Shown here: piece by piece, positions 1 through 6,734 of the stretch
How the letters are laid out: the number at the start of each line of letters is the position of its first letter
Position numbering within the stretch: the first letter of the stretch is position 1
DNA from: F1-60-MAGs149 sp032119475
GTDB lineage: Bacteria > Actinomycetota > Thermoleophilia > Gaiellales > F1-60-MAGs149
NCBI GenBank assembly: GCA_032119475.1
Contig: JAUMCA010000087.1
Coordinates: 1-35,968 of the forward strand
Reading direction: 5' to 3'
DNA length: 35,968 bases
Position numbers and translations under genes: made by a program
Notes under the pieces: model-generated
Databases searched by the model: none
Seen by the model: the letters and a program-made list of their open reading frames with translations, nothing else
Told to the model about the DNA's origin: nothing

Positions 1-513
1 TTCGATCCGCACGACGTCGGGGTCGGCCGCGAGGGCGGCGACCTGCGCGGGCGTCAGCGCGGCGGCGTAGCCGTTGATGGCGCGGGTGAAGACGGCGATC
101 GGCGCGGCGGCGGCGTCGAGCGCGGCCGCGGCCGGCGCGACGTCGGGGGCGAGCGTGACGATCCAGCGGCCGGGAACGGGCTGCCCGGGCTTGAGCCCGT
201 CGGGCGCCACGGCGAGATCGTCCTGGCCGAAGATCGAGACCGGCCGGTCCCGCTCCACCAGCGCGACGCGGGGGTCCTGTCGCAGGCGGGCCACGTCGGC
301 GGGCTCGAGCTCGGCGACGAAGCCGTCGAGGGCCGTCTGGAACACACGCTCGACGTCGTTCCCCCGCGCCTCCTCCCCGCGCGCGAAGGCGGGCGCGCTG
401 CGGCCCTCGTCGAGGACGACGATGTAGTCGCGCGCGGTATCGGCGAACGCCGCGGCGGGGACGATGATGAGCGCCGCCAGAGCGGCCAGGAGTGCGGGAA
501 ATGTGCGGTGCAT
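1..513 (-). CDS. Secreted subtilisin-like protease precursor, N-terminal part (double I9 propeptide)
   Basis: Only the first 171 codons are inside the window; the gene runs off the left edge. The start is the ATG at 513-511 on the minus strand. It opens with a Sec signal peptide (MHRTFPALLAALAALIIVPA, cleavage probably after AFA near residue 24). Two stretches then resemble the inhibitor I9 / subtilisin propeptide fold. Residues about 27-88 have DYIVVLDEG at the start and FVAELEPADVARLRQDP..VALVERD at the end. Residues about 115-171 have GRWIVTLAPDV, then INGYAAALTPAQVAALAADPDVVRIE. I9 domains fold and inhibit S8 peptidases until secretion, so a subtilase catalytic domain is expected just outside the window; this is inferred, not seen. 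A TACAGT hexamer 11 nt upstream of the ATG (525-530) is the likely -10. Two tandem I9-like units are unusual, since one is typical. Confidence 0.8.
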   Translation of the reverse strand, partial: MHRTFPALLAALAALIIVPAAAFADTARDYIVVLDEGRSAPAFARGEEARGNDVERVFQTALDGFVAELEPADVARLRQDPRVALVERDRPVSIFGQDDLAVAPDGLKPGQPVPGRWIVTLAPDVAPAAAALDAAAAPIAVFTRAINGYAAALTPAQVAALAADPDVVRIE

Positions 514-524
514 CTGCGGGTCTC

Positions 525-530
525 ACTGTA
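525..530 (-). promoter_or_regulatory. Putative -10 of the subtilase gene (TACAGT)
   Basis: On the minus strand TACAGT lies 11 nt before the ATG at 513. It fits the TAnnnT pattern seen before many genes in this window. No convincing -35 is visible and there is no Shine-Dalgarno sequence in the short leader. Confidence 0.4.
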
Positions 531-567
531 GGCGACGCGCGAGAACCGCGAATCTGACGCGGGGTTT

Positions 568-639
568 CACCGGTGGGCCTTGCGGTTCTGCCGCGCCCGC
601 GGTGAGCCGCATCACCGGTGCGGATGCACCGCAAGGCCC
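568..639. repeat. Structured inverted-repeat region between divergent genes
   Basis: A perfect 12-bp inverted repeat (GGGCCTTGCGGT at 575-586, ACCGCAAGGCCC at 628-639) encloses further dyads. CACCGGTG is a self-palindrome that occurs at 568-575 and again at 613-620. CGGTGA/TCACCG (600-605 and 612-617) forms a small stem with a 6-nt loop. The block sits between the divergent protease and sbtA promoters, ending 3 nt before the sbtA -10 hexamer. It could be an operator for a dimeric regulator or the relic of a small palindromic element. Nothing in the sequence decides between these. Confidence 0.5.
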
Positions 640-642
640 CCG

Positions 643-648
643 TACACT
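643..648 (+). promoter_or_regulatory. Putative leaderless -10 of sbtA (TACACT)
   Basis: TACACT ends 6 nt before the GTG at 655, so transcription would begin at or next to the start codon. No Shine-Dalgarno sequence is present. Confidence 0.55.
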
Positions 649-654
649 CCCCGC

Positions 655-1626
655 GTGGGTTCGGACACCCTGCAGCTGGCGCTCGACAACATCGTCTCGC
701 CGCCCGTGCTGGCCTTCGCGCTGGGCCTGATCGCCGTCGCCATCGGCGGCGATCTGCGCCTGCCCGACGCGGTCTACCAGGGCCTGTCGATGTACCTCCT
801 GCTGGCGATCGGCATCAAGGGCGGCGTGGCGCTCCGCGGCGCCGATCTGGGCGACATCCTGCTCCCCGCCCTGGCGGCGCTGGCGCTCGGCATCGTGATC
901 CCGCTCGTGGCGTTCGCCGTGCTGCGCTGGCTGACCCCGTTCGACGCCGTCGACCGCGGCGCGATCGCGGCGCACTACGGATCGACGTCGCTGGTGACGT
1001 TCACCGCCGCGCTGGTGTTCCTGGAGGCGGCGGCCTACGCCGTCGACGGCTACGCCGCCACGCTGCTCGCGCTGATGGAGATCCCCGGCATCATCGTCGG
1101 CCTGATGCTCGCCCAGCGCGCCCTGGGCGGCGGCGTCGCGTGGGGCGCGTCGCTGCGCGAGGTGCTGGTCGGCAAGTCCATCCTGCTCCTCGCCGGCGGC
1201 CTCGTCCTCGGCGCCCTCACCGGGGTGACCGGGTACGCCCGCATCGAGCCGTTCTTCGGCGGCCTGTTCGTCGGCATCCTCACCCTCTTCCTGCTCGAGC
1301 TGGGCGTCCTCACCGGGCGCCGCCTGCCCGACGTGCGTCGCGGCGGCGTCGGCCTGCCGATCTTCGCGCTCGCGTTCCCCGTGCTGACCGGCGCGGCGGG
1401 CGTACTGGCCGGTGCCGCCGTGGGGCTCGACGTCGGCACGGCGACGATCCTCGGCGTCCTGTCCGCGAGCGCCTCGTACATCGCCGCCCCGGCCGCGGTG
1501 CGCCTGGCCCTGCCGGACGCGAACCCGGGCTACTACCTGACGGCCGCGCTGGGCATCACGTTCCCCTTCAACCTGGTGATCGGCATCCCCCTGTACCTGG
1601 CGATCGCGAAGGCGGTGATCGGATGA
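655..1626 (+). CDS. sbtA: Sodium-dependent bicarbonate transporter-like permease SbtA
   Basis: A 323-residue polytopic membrane protein with about ten hydrophobic segments. It matches the SbtA/DUF897 family. Features seen are the glycine-rich IGIKGG after the second segment, HYGSTSLVTF near residue 103, and a second inverted half ending in YYLTAALGITFPFNLVIGIP. The family imports bicarbonate with sodium and is best known from cyanobacterial carbon concentration. The GTG at 655 was chosen over the ATG at 580, because translation from 580 would cross the structured repeat and add 25 non-family residues, and because TACACT lies 6 nt upstream of 655. Its stop overlaps the next gene's start (ATGA), and that gene encodes the PII-like regulator expected for SbtA. 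The substrate in this organism is inferred; feeding anaplerotic carboxylases is one plausible role. Confidence 0.88.
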   Translation: MGSDTLQLALDNIVSPPVLAFALGLIAVAIGGDLRLPDAVYQGLSMYLLLAIGIKGGVALRGADLGDILLPALAALALGIVIPLVAFAVLRWLTPFDAVDRGAIAAHYGSTSLVTFTAALVFLEAAAYAVDGYAATLLALMEIPGIIVGLMLAQRALGGGVAWGASLREVLVGKSILLLAGGLVLGALTGVTGYARIEPFFGGLFVGILTLFLLELGVLTGRRLPDVRRGGVGLPIFALAFPVLTGAAGVLAGAAVGLDVGTATILGVLSASASYIAAPAAVRLALPDANPGYYLTAALGITFPFNLVIGIPLYLAIAKAVIG

Positions 1627-1940
1627 GCGACGAGGAGTTCCACGCCGGCGAGGTCACCCTGGTGACGATCGTGGCCGAGGCGATCGTGGAGGCGCGCCTC
1701 CTGCGCGCGCTGAAGGACGCCGGCGCGCACGGCTGGACCGTGACCGCGGCGCGCGGCGAGGGGCCGCGCAACCGCCGGGTCGGCGATCTCGAGGGCGGCA
1801 ACGTGCGCATCGAGACCCTGGTCTCGGAGGCCGTCGCGGCGACGATCATGGCGCGGCTGGCCGCCGACTGGTTCCCGCGCTACGCCGTGGTGGCGTGGAC
1901 GCAGCGCGTGCAGGTCGGCCGCATCGAGCGATACCTGTGA
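1623..1940 (+). CDS. sbtB: PII-like signalling protein SbtB
   Basis: A 105-residue ferredoxin-like PII-type protein coupled to sbtA by a 4-base ATGA overlap. Beta strand 1 is VTLVTIVAEA (11-20). GWTVTAARGEGPRNRR (37-52) leads into the T-loop, and VRIETLVSEA (61-70) with the following helix completes the core. In cyanobacteria SbtB trimers bind adenine nucleotides, including cAMP, and gate SbtA; the same relationship is inferred here from adjacency and fold. It ends at residue 105 with RIERYL and lacks the C-terminal cysteine hairpin (CGPEGC type) of some cyanobacterial SbtB, so any redox or apyrase control linked to that hairpin should be absent. It is not a canonical GlnB/GlnK, since the PII uridylylation tyrosine context is missing. 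Confidence 0.82.
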   Translation: MSDEEFHAGEVTLVTIVAEAIVEARLLRALKDAGAHGWTVTAARGEGPRNRRVGDLEGGNVRIETLVSEAVAATIMARLAADWFPRYAVVAWTQRVQVGRIERYL

Positions 1941-1963
1941 CCCGACCTTCACAGGGCCGGGTC
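1939..1963 (+). terminator. Hairpin after sbtB, possible terminator
   Basis: GACCCGACC and GGCCGGGTC pair over nine positions with one A-C mismatch around a 7-nt loop (TTCACAG). It begins inside the sbtB stop codon. No U-tract follows, so intrinsic termination is uncertain. Confidence 0.35.
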
Positions 1964-2019
1964 CCCGCCCGATCGTCGCAGCGGCAGCCGAACGGCGCGC
2001 GGCCGACGGCGGCAGCGCG

Positions 2020-2025
2020 TAGAGT
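2020..2025 (+). promoter_or_regulatory. Putative -10 of the M20 hydrolase gene (TAGAGT)
   Basis: TAGAGT lies 9 nt before a GTG at 2035 and 33 nt before the ATG at 2059. A good Shine-Dalgarno sequence (GGAAGGAG, 2043-2050) precedes the ATG, so the mRNA probably has a leader of about 25 nt. Confidence 0.5.
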
Positions 2026-2058
2026 CGTCTCGCGGTGACCCCGGAAGGAGAGGCGTGC

Positions 2059-3408
2059 ATGTCCATCGACGCTGCCCTCGAGGATCGGATCCTCGACGAG
2101 ATCGACGCGCTCGCCGACGAGCTCGTCGCCGACCTCCAACGCGCCGTCCGCATCGCCAGCATCGAGCCGAAGTACCCGGGTGAGGCCTACGCCGACCTCG
2201 TCGGCCGCGAGGGCGAGGTCGCGCGTCTCGTCTCGGCGATCCACGCATCGGCCGGTGCCGAGACGGAGCTCGTGGCGATCGAGCCGGGGCGGGAGAACGC
2301 GTGCGCGGTCATCGCCGGCACCGGCGGCGGGAGATCGCTGGTCCTGAACGGCCACATCGACGTCGTCCCGGTCGGCAACCCGGCCACCTGGAGCCACGAC
2401 GATCCGTTCTCCGGCGCGCTCGTGGATGGGAGGGTCCTCGGCCGCGGCTCGGGCGACATGAAGGCGGGCGTGCTGGCACAGGCCTACGCCGCGCTCGCCC
2501 TGCGGCGCTGCGGGGTCCGGCTGCGGGGCGACCTCAAGCTCGCCGCGGTCGTCGGCGAGGAGGTCGGCGACCACGCCTGCGGGACGACGGCGACGATCGA
2601 CGCCGGCTACGGCGCGGACCTCGCGCTGATCGCCGAACCCACGGCGCCGCCGCAACCGCTCTGCATCGTCCCCGTGACGCCAGGCCTCCTGTGGTTCTCC
2701 GTGACCGTCACGGGCCGGACCGCGCACTCCGGCTTCCGCGGGGAGACCGTGCACCCCACCGTCGACGGCGCGGCGCTCGGCGTGAACGCGATCGACAAGG
2801 GGTTCCTCGTCTACCAGGCCCTCCGCGCCCTCGAGGACGAATGGGCCGAGACGAAGCGCCACCCGCTGTTCCCCGCGGGCAAGTTCGGGATCCTGCCCGG
2901 CGTGATCGCCGCATCGCCCTTCGGCATCGACGTCCCCTTCTTCCTGTCGGAGACCATGCGGATCGAGTACTGCGTCATGTTCCATCCCGACGACGACTGC
3001 GCGACCGCGAAGGCGGAGATCGAGCAGCGGATCCGGATGGCCGCGGAGATGGATCCGTGGCTGCGTGCGCATCCGCCGGTTGTCGAGTGGAAGCTCGAAT
3101 GGGAGCCGTACGCCCTCGCCGACGATCACCCGTCGTTGGACCTCCTGGAACGGGCGCATGAGCGCGCGGTCGTCGGCACGCGCCTCGAGGGGCCGGCCCG
3201 GCGTCACGGCTTCGCCGGCGTGTGCGACGCGACCTGGTACGAGGCGCGCGGCATCCCGAGCGTCGTGTACGGGCCCGGCGATCTCCGACTGGCGCACGCC
3301 GCGGACGAGTCCGTGGCCGTCGACGAGACCGTGGCCGCCTGCAAGGCGCTCGCGCTGTTCGCCGCGGCCTGGTGCGGCGTCGCCGCGGACGCCACCGACG
3401 CGGGGTAG
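2059..3408 (+). CDS. M20 family metallo-amidohydrolase (ArgE/DapE/CPG2-like)
   Basis: A 449-residue di-zinc hydrolase of the M20 clan, cleaving N-acyl amino acids or small peptides in the cytoplasm. The full ligand set is visible: H99 and D101 in NGHIDVVP, D133 in GRGSGDMKAG (bridging), the catalytic base E167 and metal ligand E168 in VVGEEVGD, E193 in IAEPT, and H413 in LAHAADE. The lid or dimerisation domain (about residues 205-330) is inserted between E193 and H413 as is usual, and contains GRTAHSG. The ATG at 2059 was chosen because AAGGAG sits 8 nt upstream. The GTG at 2035 would add eight residues and fits a leaderless start, so it remains possible. Its TAG stop is part of the promoter hexamer of the next gene. 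The substrate cannot be deduced; linkage to a GS-like ligase suggests an acylated amino acid or gamma-glutamyl compound (inference). Confidence 0.85.
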   Translation: MSIDAALEDRILDEIDALADELVADLQRAVRIASIEPKYPGEAYADLVGREGEVARLVSAIHASAGAETELVAIEPGRENACAVIAGTGGGRSLVLNGHIDVVPVGNPATWSHDDPFSGALVDGRVLGRGSGDMKAGVLAQAYAALALRRCGVRLRGDLKLAAVVGEEVGDHACGTTATIDAGYGADLALIAEPTAPPQPLCIVPVTPGLLWFSVTVTGRTAHSGFRGETVHPTVDGAALGVNAIDKGFLVYQALRALEDEWAETKRHPLFPAGKFGILPGVIAASPFGIDVPFFLSETMRIEYCVMFHPDDDCATAKAEIEQRIRMAAEMDPWLRAHPPVVEWKLEWEPYALADDHPSLDLLERAHERAVVGTRLEGPARRHGFAGVCDATWYEARGIPSVVYGPGDLRLAHAADESVAVDETVAACKALALFAAAWCGVAADATDAG

Positions 3409-3411
3409 GAT
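3406..3411 (+). promoter_or_regulatory. -10 hexamer built on the upstream stop codon (TAGGAT)
   Basis: The TAG stop of the M20 gene (3406-3408) continues into GAT to make TAGGAT. The next ATG follows 8 nt later with no Shine-Dalgarno sequence, as expected for a leaderless transcript. Confidence 0.5.
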
Positions 3412-3419
3412 CACCCGCC

Positions 3420-4271
3420 ATGAGCACCGACCGACTGCCAGCCCACGAGCGCCTGCAGCTGCTGCCCGGGGCGCGCGAGCTGCTGGCGGAGCACGCGGCC
3501 GAGCTCCCGCAGAAGAACGACCTGTGCGGGGCCTTCTGGGGCTGCCTGGCGCTGCGCGCCGCGGGGTGGAGCACGACGCCCGACGGGGACGTCCTGGATC
3601 AGGACGCCGTCGGCGTGCGCGCCGGCAGCAGCCTCCCGGCGCACCCCGAGGAGGAGGAGCTGCCGCCGGGCGAGGAGGGGCGCACCGACTACCGGCTGAC
3701 CTTCCCCCTGATCGAGGACACCGTGCGGTCGGGGACGTCCATGCACGGCGCCATCCGCGCGGTCGGCGAGATCTCGGGTGACGCGGTCGTCGCCGTTCCC
3801 GTGTCCGGGCCCTTCGCGCCCGACGACGTCCGCACGCTGCTCGCGGCCGTGCGGGAGACCGACGCGCCGTGCGCGACCGTGCTGAACGTCGGCACGCGCT
3901 ACCTGTGGGGGGCGCATCCCGAGCCGTCGGCGGTGATGGCGTACCTCGACGCCGGCGACGACGCCGTCGGTCCACCCCCGGACTGGGACGTCGGGCACTT
4001 CGTCTCGGCCGTCGGCACGATCGAGGGCGCCGCGGGAACGCTCGTCCTGATCGCCGATACGTACGGGACGCTCGGCCCGGGTGGACTGCACCTGCAGCCG
4101 CTCGAGCGCGTCGCCCACGCCCTGCGGCGTCCCGACATACCCGGCGACGGCGGGGTGATCGTGTACATCCGCGCAGACGCCGCGGACGCGCTCCGGGCGC
4201 GGTTCACGGCCGCCGGCCTGCAGATCGGCCTGTGGGACAACGGCAGCCCGGACGACACGCATGCGGCGTGA
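3420..4271 (+). CDS. Papain/C39-peptidase-like protein of unknown function
   Basis: A 283-residue soluble protein with no signal peptide. I do not recognise an established named function. Residues 31-37 read QKNDLCG, with glutamine five positions before a Cys-Gly pair, as in C39-type cysteine peptidases (oxyanion Q, nucleophile C36). A later GHFVSAVG gives H193, and IADTYGTLGPGG gives D213, in the order and context of the C39 His and Asp. This suggests a papain-like fold that may be catalytically competent. An acidic patch (HPEEEELPPGEE, 75-86) follows the first helix. The start is 11 nt after the M20 stop. Its own 3' end overlaps the GS-like gene by 11 bp, so the two are probably translated together. 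It could process a peptide or be a non-proteolytic amidase or transglutaminase; the sequence does not say which. Confidence 0.72.
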   Translation: MSTDRLPAHERLQLLPGARELLAEHAAELPQKNDLCGAFWGCLALRAAGWSTTPDGDVLDQDAVGVRAGSSLPAHPEEEELPPGEEGRTDYRLTFPLIEDTVRSGTSMHGAIRAVGEISGDAVVAVPVSGPFAPDDVRTLLAAVRETDAPCATVLNVGTRYLWGAHPEPSAVMAYLDAGDDAVGPPPDWDVGHFVSAVGTIEGAAGTLVLIADTYGTLGPGGLHLQPLERVAHALRRPDIPGDGGVIVYIRADAADALRARFTAAGLQIGLWDNGSPDDTHAA

Positions 4272-5562
4272 GCCCCTGGCGCTGATCGCGACGTGCGACC
4301 TCGTGGCGACGGTGCGCGGGCGCGCGGTCGCCGCCCGCGCGCTGGAGAAGCACCTCACGGCCGGCGTCGGCTGGGTGCCGGCGGACCTCTCCCTCCACCC
4401 GTTCGGCGGCATCGTGGACCCGAACCCCTTCGGCAGCGTCGGCGACCTGCGCCTGATCCCGGACGCCGCGGCGCGCTGCCGCGTCGACCTGGGGGGCGCC
4501 ACGCCGCTCGACGTCGTGCTGGCGGACCTGCACGAGCCGGACGGCACGCCGTGGTCGGCGTGTCCGCGCCTGCTCCTGCGCCAGACGCTCGCCGACCTCG
4601 AGGCGGCGACCGGGCTCCGCCTGCTGGTGGCCTTCGAGCACGAGTTCACCCTGGACACCGGCGCACCGACCGGCCCGCCGTTCTCCCTCGAGGCGCTGCG
4701 CGCGATCGAGCCCTTCGGATCGGAGGTCATGGCCGCCCTCGAGGACGCCGGGCTGGCGCCGACGATGGTGGTCCCCGAATACGGCGTCGGCCAGTTCGAG
4801 GTCCCGTGCGCACCGGCGATCGGCGTGGCCGCGGCGGATCGCGCGGTGCACCTGCGCGAGGTGATCCGCGAGATGGCCCGGCAGGCGGGTTGGCGGGCGA
4901 GCTTCGCGCCCCTCGCCCACCCGGAACGCGTCGGCAACGGCGTCCACGTCCACATCAGCCTCGTCGACGGGGCCGGACGTCCCGCGATGCGCGATGGCGA
5001 TGCGCTGTCGGCCGCAGCCGGCTCCTTCGCCGCCGGCATCCTGCGCCACGCCCGGGCCCTCGTCGCGATGACGGCGCCGACGCCGGCCAGCATGGTGCGC
5101 CTGCAGCCGCACCGCTGGACGGCGGGCTTCGCCGCGCTGGCCGATGCCGACCGGGAGGCGCTGCTGCGGATCCCCACGCCGACGACGATCGGCGGACAGG
5201 ACGCGGAGGAGCAGCTGCGGTTCGAGTACCGCGCGGCGGACGCGACGGCCTGCCCCCACCTCGTGCTCGCGGCGCTCGCGCTCGCCGGGCTCGCCGGGAT
5301 CCGGGACGGCCTGCCGGCGCCGGCGATCCTGCGGCCGGATGCCGGCGGCCCCAGCGCCGATCAGCTCGCGGCGGTCGCGCCTGCGCAGCTCCCGTCCACG
5401 CTCGCGGAGGCGCTGGACGCGCTCGAGGCGGACGCGGTCGCCGCGACGTGGCTGCCGCCGCTCCTGCGCGAGGCGTATCTCGGCATCAAGCGGTGGGAGG
5501 TCGCGCAGGCGGAGGACGAGACGCCAGCTGCCACCTGCGCACGGTACGCCGCGGTCTACTGA
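4261..5562 (+). CDS. Glutamine synthetase-like ligase (GlnA/PuuA family)
   Basis: A 433-residue protein with the GS catalytic beta-barrel. The metal and substrate motifs are in order: E126-H-E128 in AFEHEFTL, E173 and E180 in PEYGVGQFEVP, NGVHVHISL (226-234, compare GSGMHVHQSL), MVRLQPHRW (278-286) in place of the usual RL.PGYEAP stretch, and FEYRAADATACPHL (321-334), whose arginine R324 matches the RxPD/RxAD motif. The N-terminal GS beta-grasp domain is short and divergent. GS relatives activate a glutamate or other carboxylate with ATP and add ammonia or an amine. The altered substrate region suggests a non-ammonia acceptor or non-glutamate donor, as in gamma-glutamylpolyamine synthetases (inference). 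It lacks an obvious adenylylation tyrosine loop, so it is unlikely to be the housekeeping enzyme. Confidence 0.82.
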   Translation: MRREPLALIATCDLVATVRGRAVAARALEKHLTAGVGWVPADLSLHPFGGIVDPNPFGSVGDLRLIPDAAARCRVDLGGATPLDVVLADLHEPDGTPWSACPRLLLRQTLADLEAATGLRLLVAFEHEFTLDTGAPTGPPFSLEALRAIEPFGSEVMAALEDAGLAPTMVVPEYGVGQFEVPCAPAIGVAAADRAVHLREVIREMARQAGWRASFAPLAHPERVGNGVHVHISLVDGAGRPAMRDGDALSAAAGSFAAGILRHARALVAMTAPTPASMVRLQPHRWTAGFAALADADREALLRIPTPTTIGGQDAEEQLRFEYRAADATACPHLVLAALALAGLAGIRDGLPAPAILRPDAGGPSADQLAAVAPAQLPSTLAEALDALEADAVAATWLPPLLREAYLGIKRWEVAQAEDETPAATCARYAAVY

Positions 5563-5573
5563 GGCGGCTGCGA

Positions 5574-5590
5574 CCTCCGCCGGGCGGAGG
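5574..5590. terminator. GC-rich hairpin between the GS-like gene and tRNA-Thr
   Basis: CCTCCGC and GCGGAGG form a perfect 7-bp stem with a 3-nt loop. It lies 12 nt after the GS-like stop codon and 6 nt beyond the 3' end of the convergent tRNA, so it could stop both transcripts. No U-tract is present on either strand. Confidence 0.5.
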
Positions 5591-5595
5591 CGGAG

Positions 5596-5668
5596 AGCCG
5601 ACGCGGGGATTCGAACCCCGGACCCCATCATTACGAGTGATGTGCTCTACCAACTGAGCTACGTCGGC
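5596..5668 (-). tRNA. tRNA-Thr (anticodon CGT)
   Basis: A complete 73-nt cloverleaf on the minus strand. The acceptor stem is GCCGACG/CGTCGGC, the D arm reads GCTCAGTTGGTAGAGC, and the anticodon stem CATCA/TGATG encloses loop CTCGTAA. The T arm is CCGGGG-TTCGAAT-CCCCG. The anticodon CGT reads ACG, a threonine codon heavily used in G+C-rich genes. The 3' CCA is not encoded. The discriminator base is T. A TAGACT hexamer lies 11 nt upstream of the 5' end. Confidence 0.96.
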
Positions 5669-5676
5669 GTGCGCCG

Positions 5677-5696
5677 CGGAGTCTAGAGGCACTCCG
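5677..5696 (-). promoter_or_regulatory. tRNA-Thr promoter region with a 6-bp dyad
   Basis: On the minus strand TAGACT (5685-5680) is a plausible -10 for the tRNA, 11 nt from its 5' end. The flanking CGGAGT/ACTCCG arms (5677-5682 and 5691-5696) could fold as a weak hairpin behind ridA, whose stop codon is 17 nt upstream. Promoter and terminator readings are both possible. Confidence 0.4.
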
Positions 5697-5713
5697 GGCG
5701 ACGTCGTCGCACG

Positions 5714-6235
5714 TCAGCGCGCGGCCGGCGTGGGCAGCGCGGACACGACATCGCCGCCGTCGAACTGGCACGTCATGACCAGCTCGACCGATGAGTTCAT
5801 GGCCAGCCCCTGGCAGCCGATCGCCGCCCGCGCGCACAGGCCGTCCGTGCCGAAGACGTCGACGAGCAGCTCGGTCGCGGCGTTGATCACGCGCGGCTGA
5901 TCGGCGAACCCCGGGGCCGAGTTCACGTAGCCCGTCAGCGTGACCATGCGCTGGACGCGGTCCAGCGAGCCGAGCGCGAACGCCATCACGCGCAGCGACT
6001 CGACGCAGGCGATGCGCGACGCCTCGCGGGCCTCGTCGACCGAGACGTCGCTGCCGACGAGGCCGGGCAGGTGCGGGCCGCCGTCACGGGTCGCGACCGT
6101 GCCGGACAGGTGCAGCAGATCGCCGTGCGCGACGTGCGAGACGAACATCGCCCCCGAGGGATCCTCGTGCCCGTACATCGCCGCGAGGTCGACGTCGAGG
6201 ATGCCGAGCGCCGCCGCTCGCGCGTGCGCGCCCAC
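5714..6235 (-). CDS. RidA (YjgF/YER057c) family protein
   Basis: A 173-residue protein of the RidA superfamily, which deaminates reactive enamine/imine intermediates released by PLP enzymes. The core runs from FVSHVAHGDLLHLSGTVATRDG (about residues 32-53) through VGSDVSVDEAREASRIACVE to YVNSAPGFADQP and ends in CARAAIGCQGLAMNSSVE. The arginine in CARAAIG aligns with the catalytic arginine of active RidA proteins, so activity is likely. This is the slightly longer subgroup marked by LTGYVNSAPGFADQP.VIN. The GTG at 6235 was chosen because it overlaps the last base of the usp TAG stop (TAGTG) and because residues upstream of it lie inside usp and are not family-like. It forms an operon with usp. 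Confidence 0.85.
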   Translation of the reverse strand: MGAHARAAALGILDVDLAAMYGHEDPSGAMFVSHVAHGDLLHLSGTVATRDGGPHLPGLVGSDVSVDEAREASRIACVESLRVMAFALGSLDRVQRMVTLTGYVNSAPGFADQPRVINAATELLVDVFGTDGLCARAAIGCQGLAMNSSVELVMTCQFDGGDVVSALPTPAAR

Positions 6236-6666
6236 TACTTGGACGGGCTGGGCACCACCACGACCGGGCACGGGGCGTGCCCGACGACCTGGTGGCTGAC
6301 GGAGCCGAGCAGGAGACCCTTGAAGCCGCCGTGGCCGCGGGTGCCGACGACGACGAGGTCGCAGCCCTCCGCCGCCTCGAGCAGCGCGGCTGCGGGGCCG
6401 CCCTCCACGATGTGGTGCTCGATCTCGACGTCGGCGGGCACGCCGGCCTGCGCGATCACGGACTCCTGCGCCGCCTTCGCGTCCGCGAGCAGCTCGTCGG
6501 CCGGGTAGGGGGCCGGGAGGCCACCGGGGCTGAGCGCCGTGACCGGTACGGACCAGGCGGTGACCACGCGCAGCGTGTGCCCGTGCGCGGCGGCCTCCTG
6601 CCCCGCCCAGCGGAGCGCGGGAATCGACTTGTCCGAACCATCGATGCCGACGGCGATGACGCCCAT
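6235..6666 (-). CDS. Universal stress protein (UspA family, ATP-binding type)
   Basis: A 143-residue single-domain Usp. It starts VIAVGIDGSDKS (3-14), the first strand and the adenine-side loop. Near the C terminus it carries the full nucleotide-binding signature G-2x-G-9x-G-S: G108, G111, G121 and S122 in GTRGHGGFKGLLLGSVSHQV. It then ends in APCPVVVVP. This places it with ATP-binding Usp proteins, which modulate stress survival. The ATG at 6666 has a strong Shine-Dalgarno sequence (GAGGAGG, 5-nt spacing). A TAGTGT hexamer on the minus strand (6700-6695) is a possible -10 with a leader of roughly 25 nt. It is followed by ridA with a 1-nt overlap. Confidence 0.92.
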   Translation of the reverse strand: MGVIAVGIDGSDKSIPALRWAGQEAAAHGHTLRVVTAWSVPVTALSPGGLPAPYPADELLADAKAAQESVIAQAGVPADVEIEHHIVEGGPAAALLEAAEGCDLVVVGTRGHGGFKGLLLGSVSHQVVGHAPCPVVVVPSPSK

Positions 6667-6734
6667 TGGATCCTCCTCACGGGGTTGCCGTCACACACTA
6701 GGCGAATGCGACGCGACCGTCACGGGTCGGTCGC

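Noticed and set aside
580..654. N-terminal extension of sbtA from an ATG at 580
   Set aside because: It would translate the structured repeat and the promoter hexamer and adds residues foreign to the SbtA family. The GTG at 655 fits the promoter spacing.
2035..2058. GTG at 2035 as start of the M20 gene
   Set aside because: It fits the leaderless spacing from TAGAGT, but a strong Shine-Dalgarno sequence (AAGGAG) sits 8 nt before the ATG at 2059. The longer form cannot be excluded.
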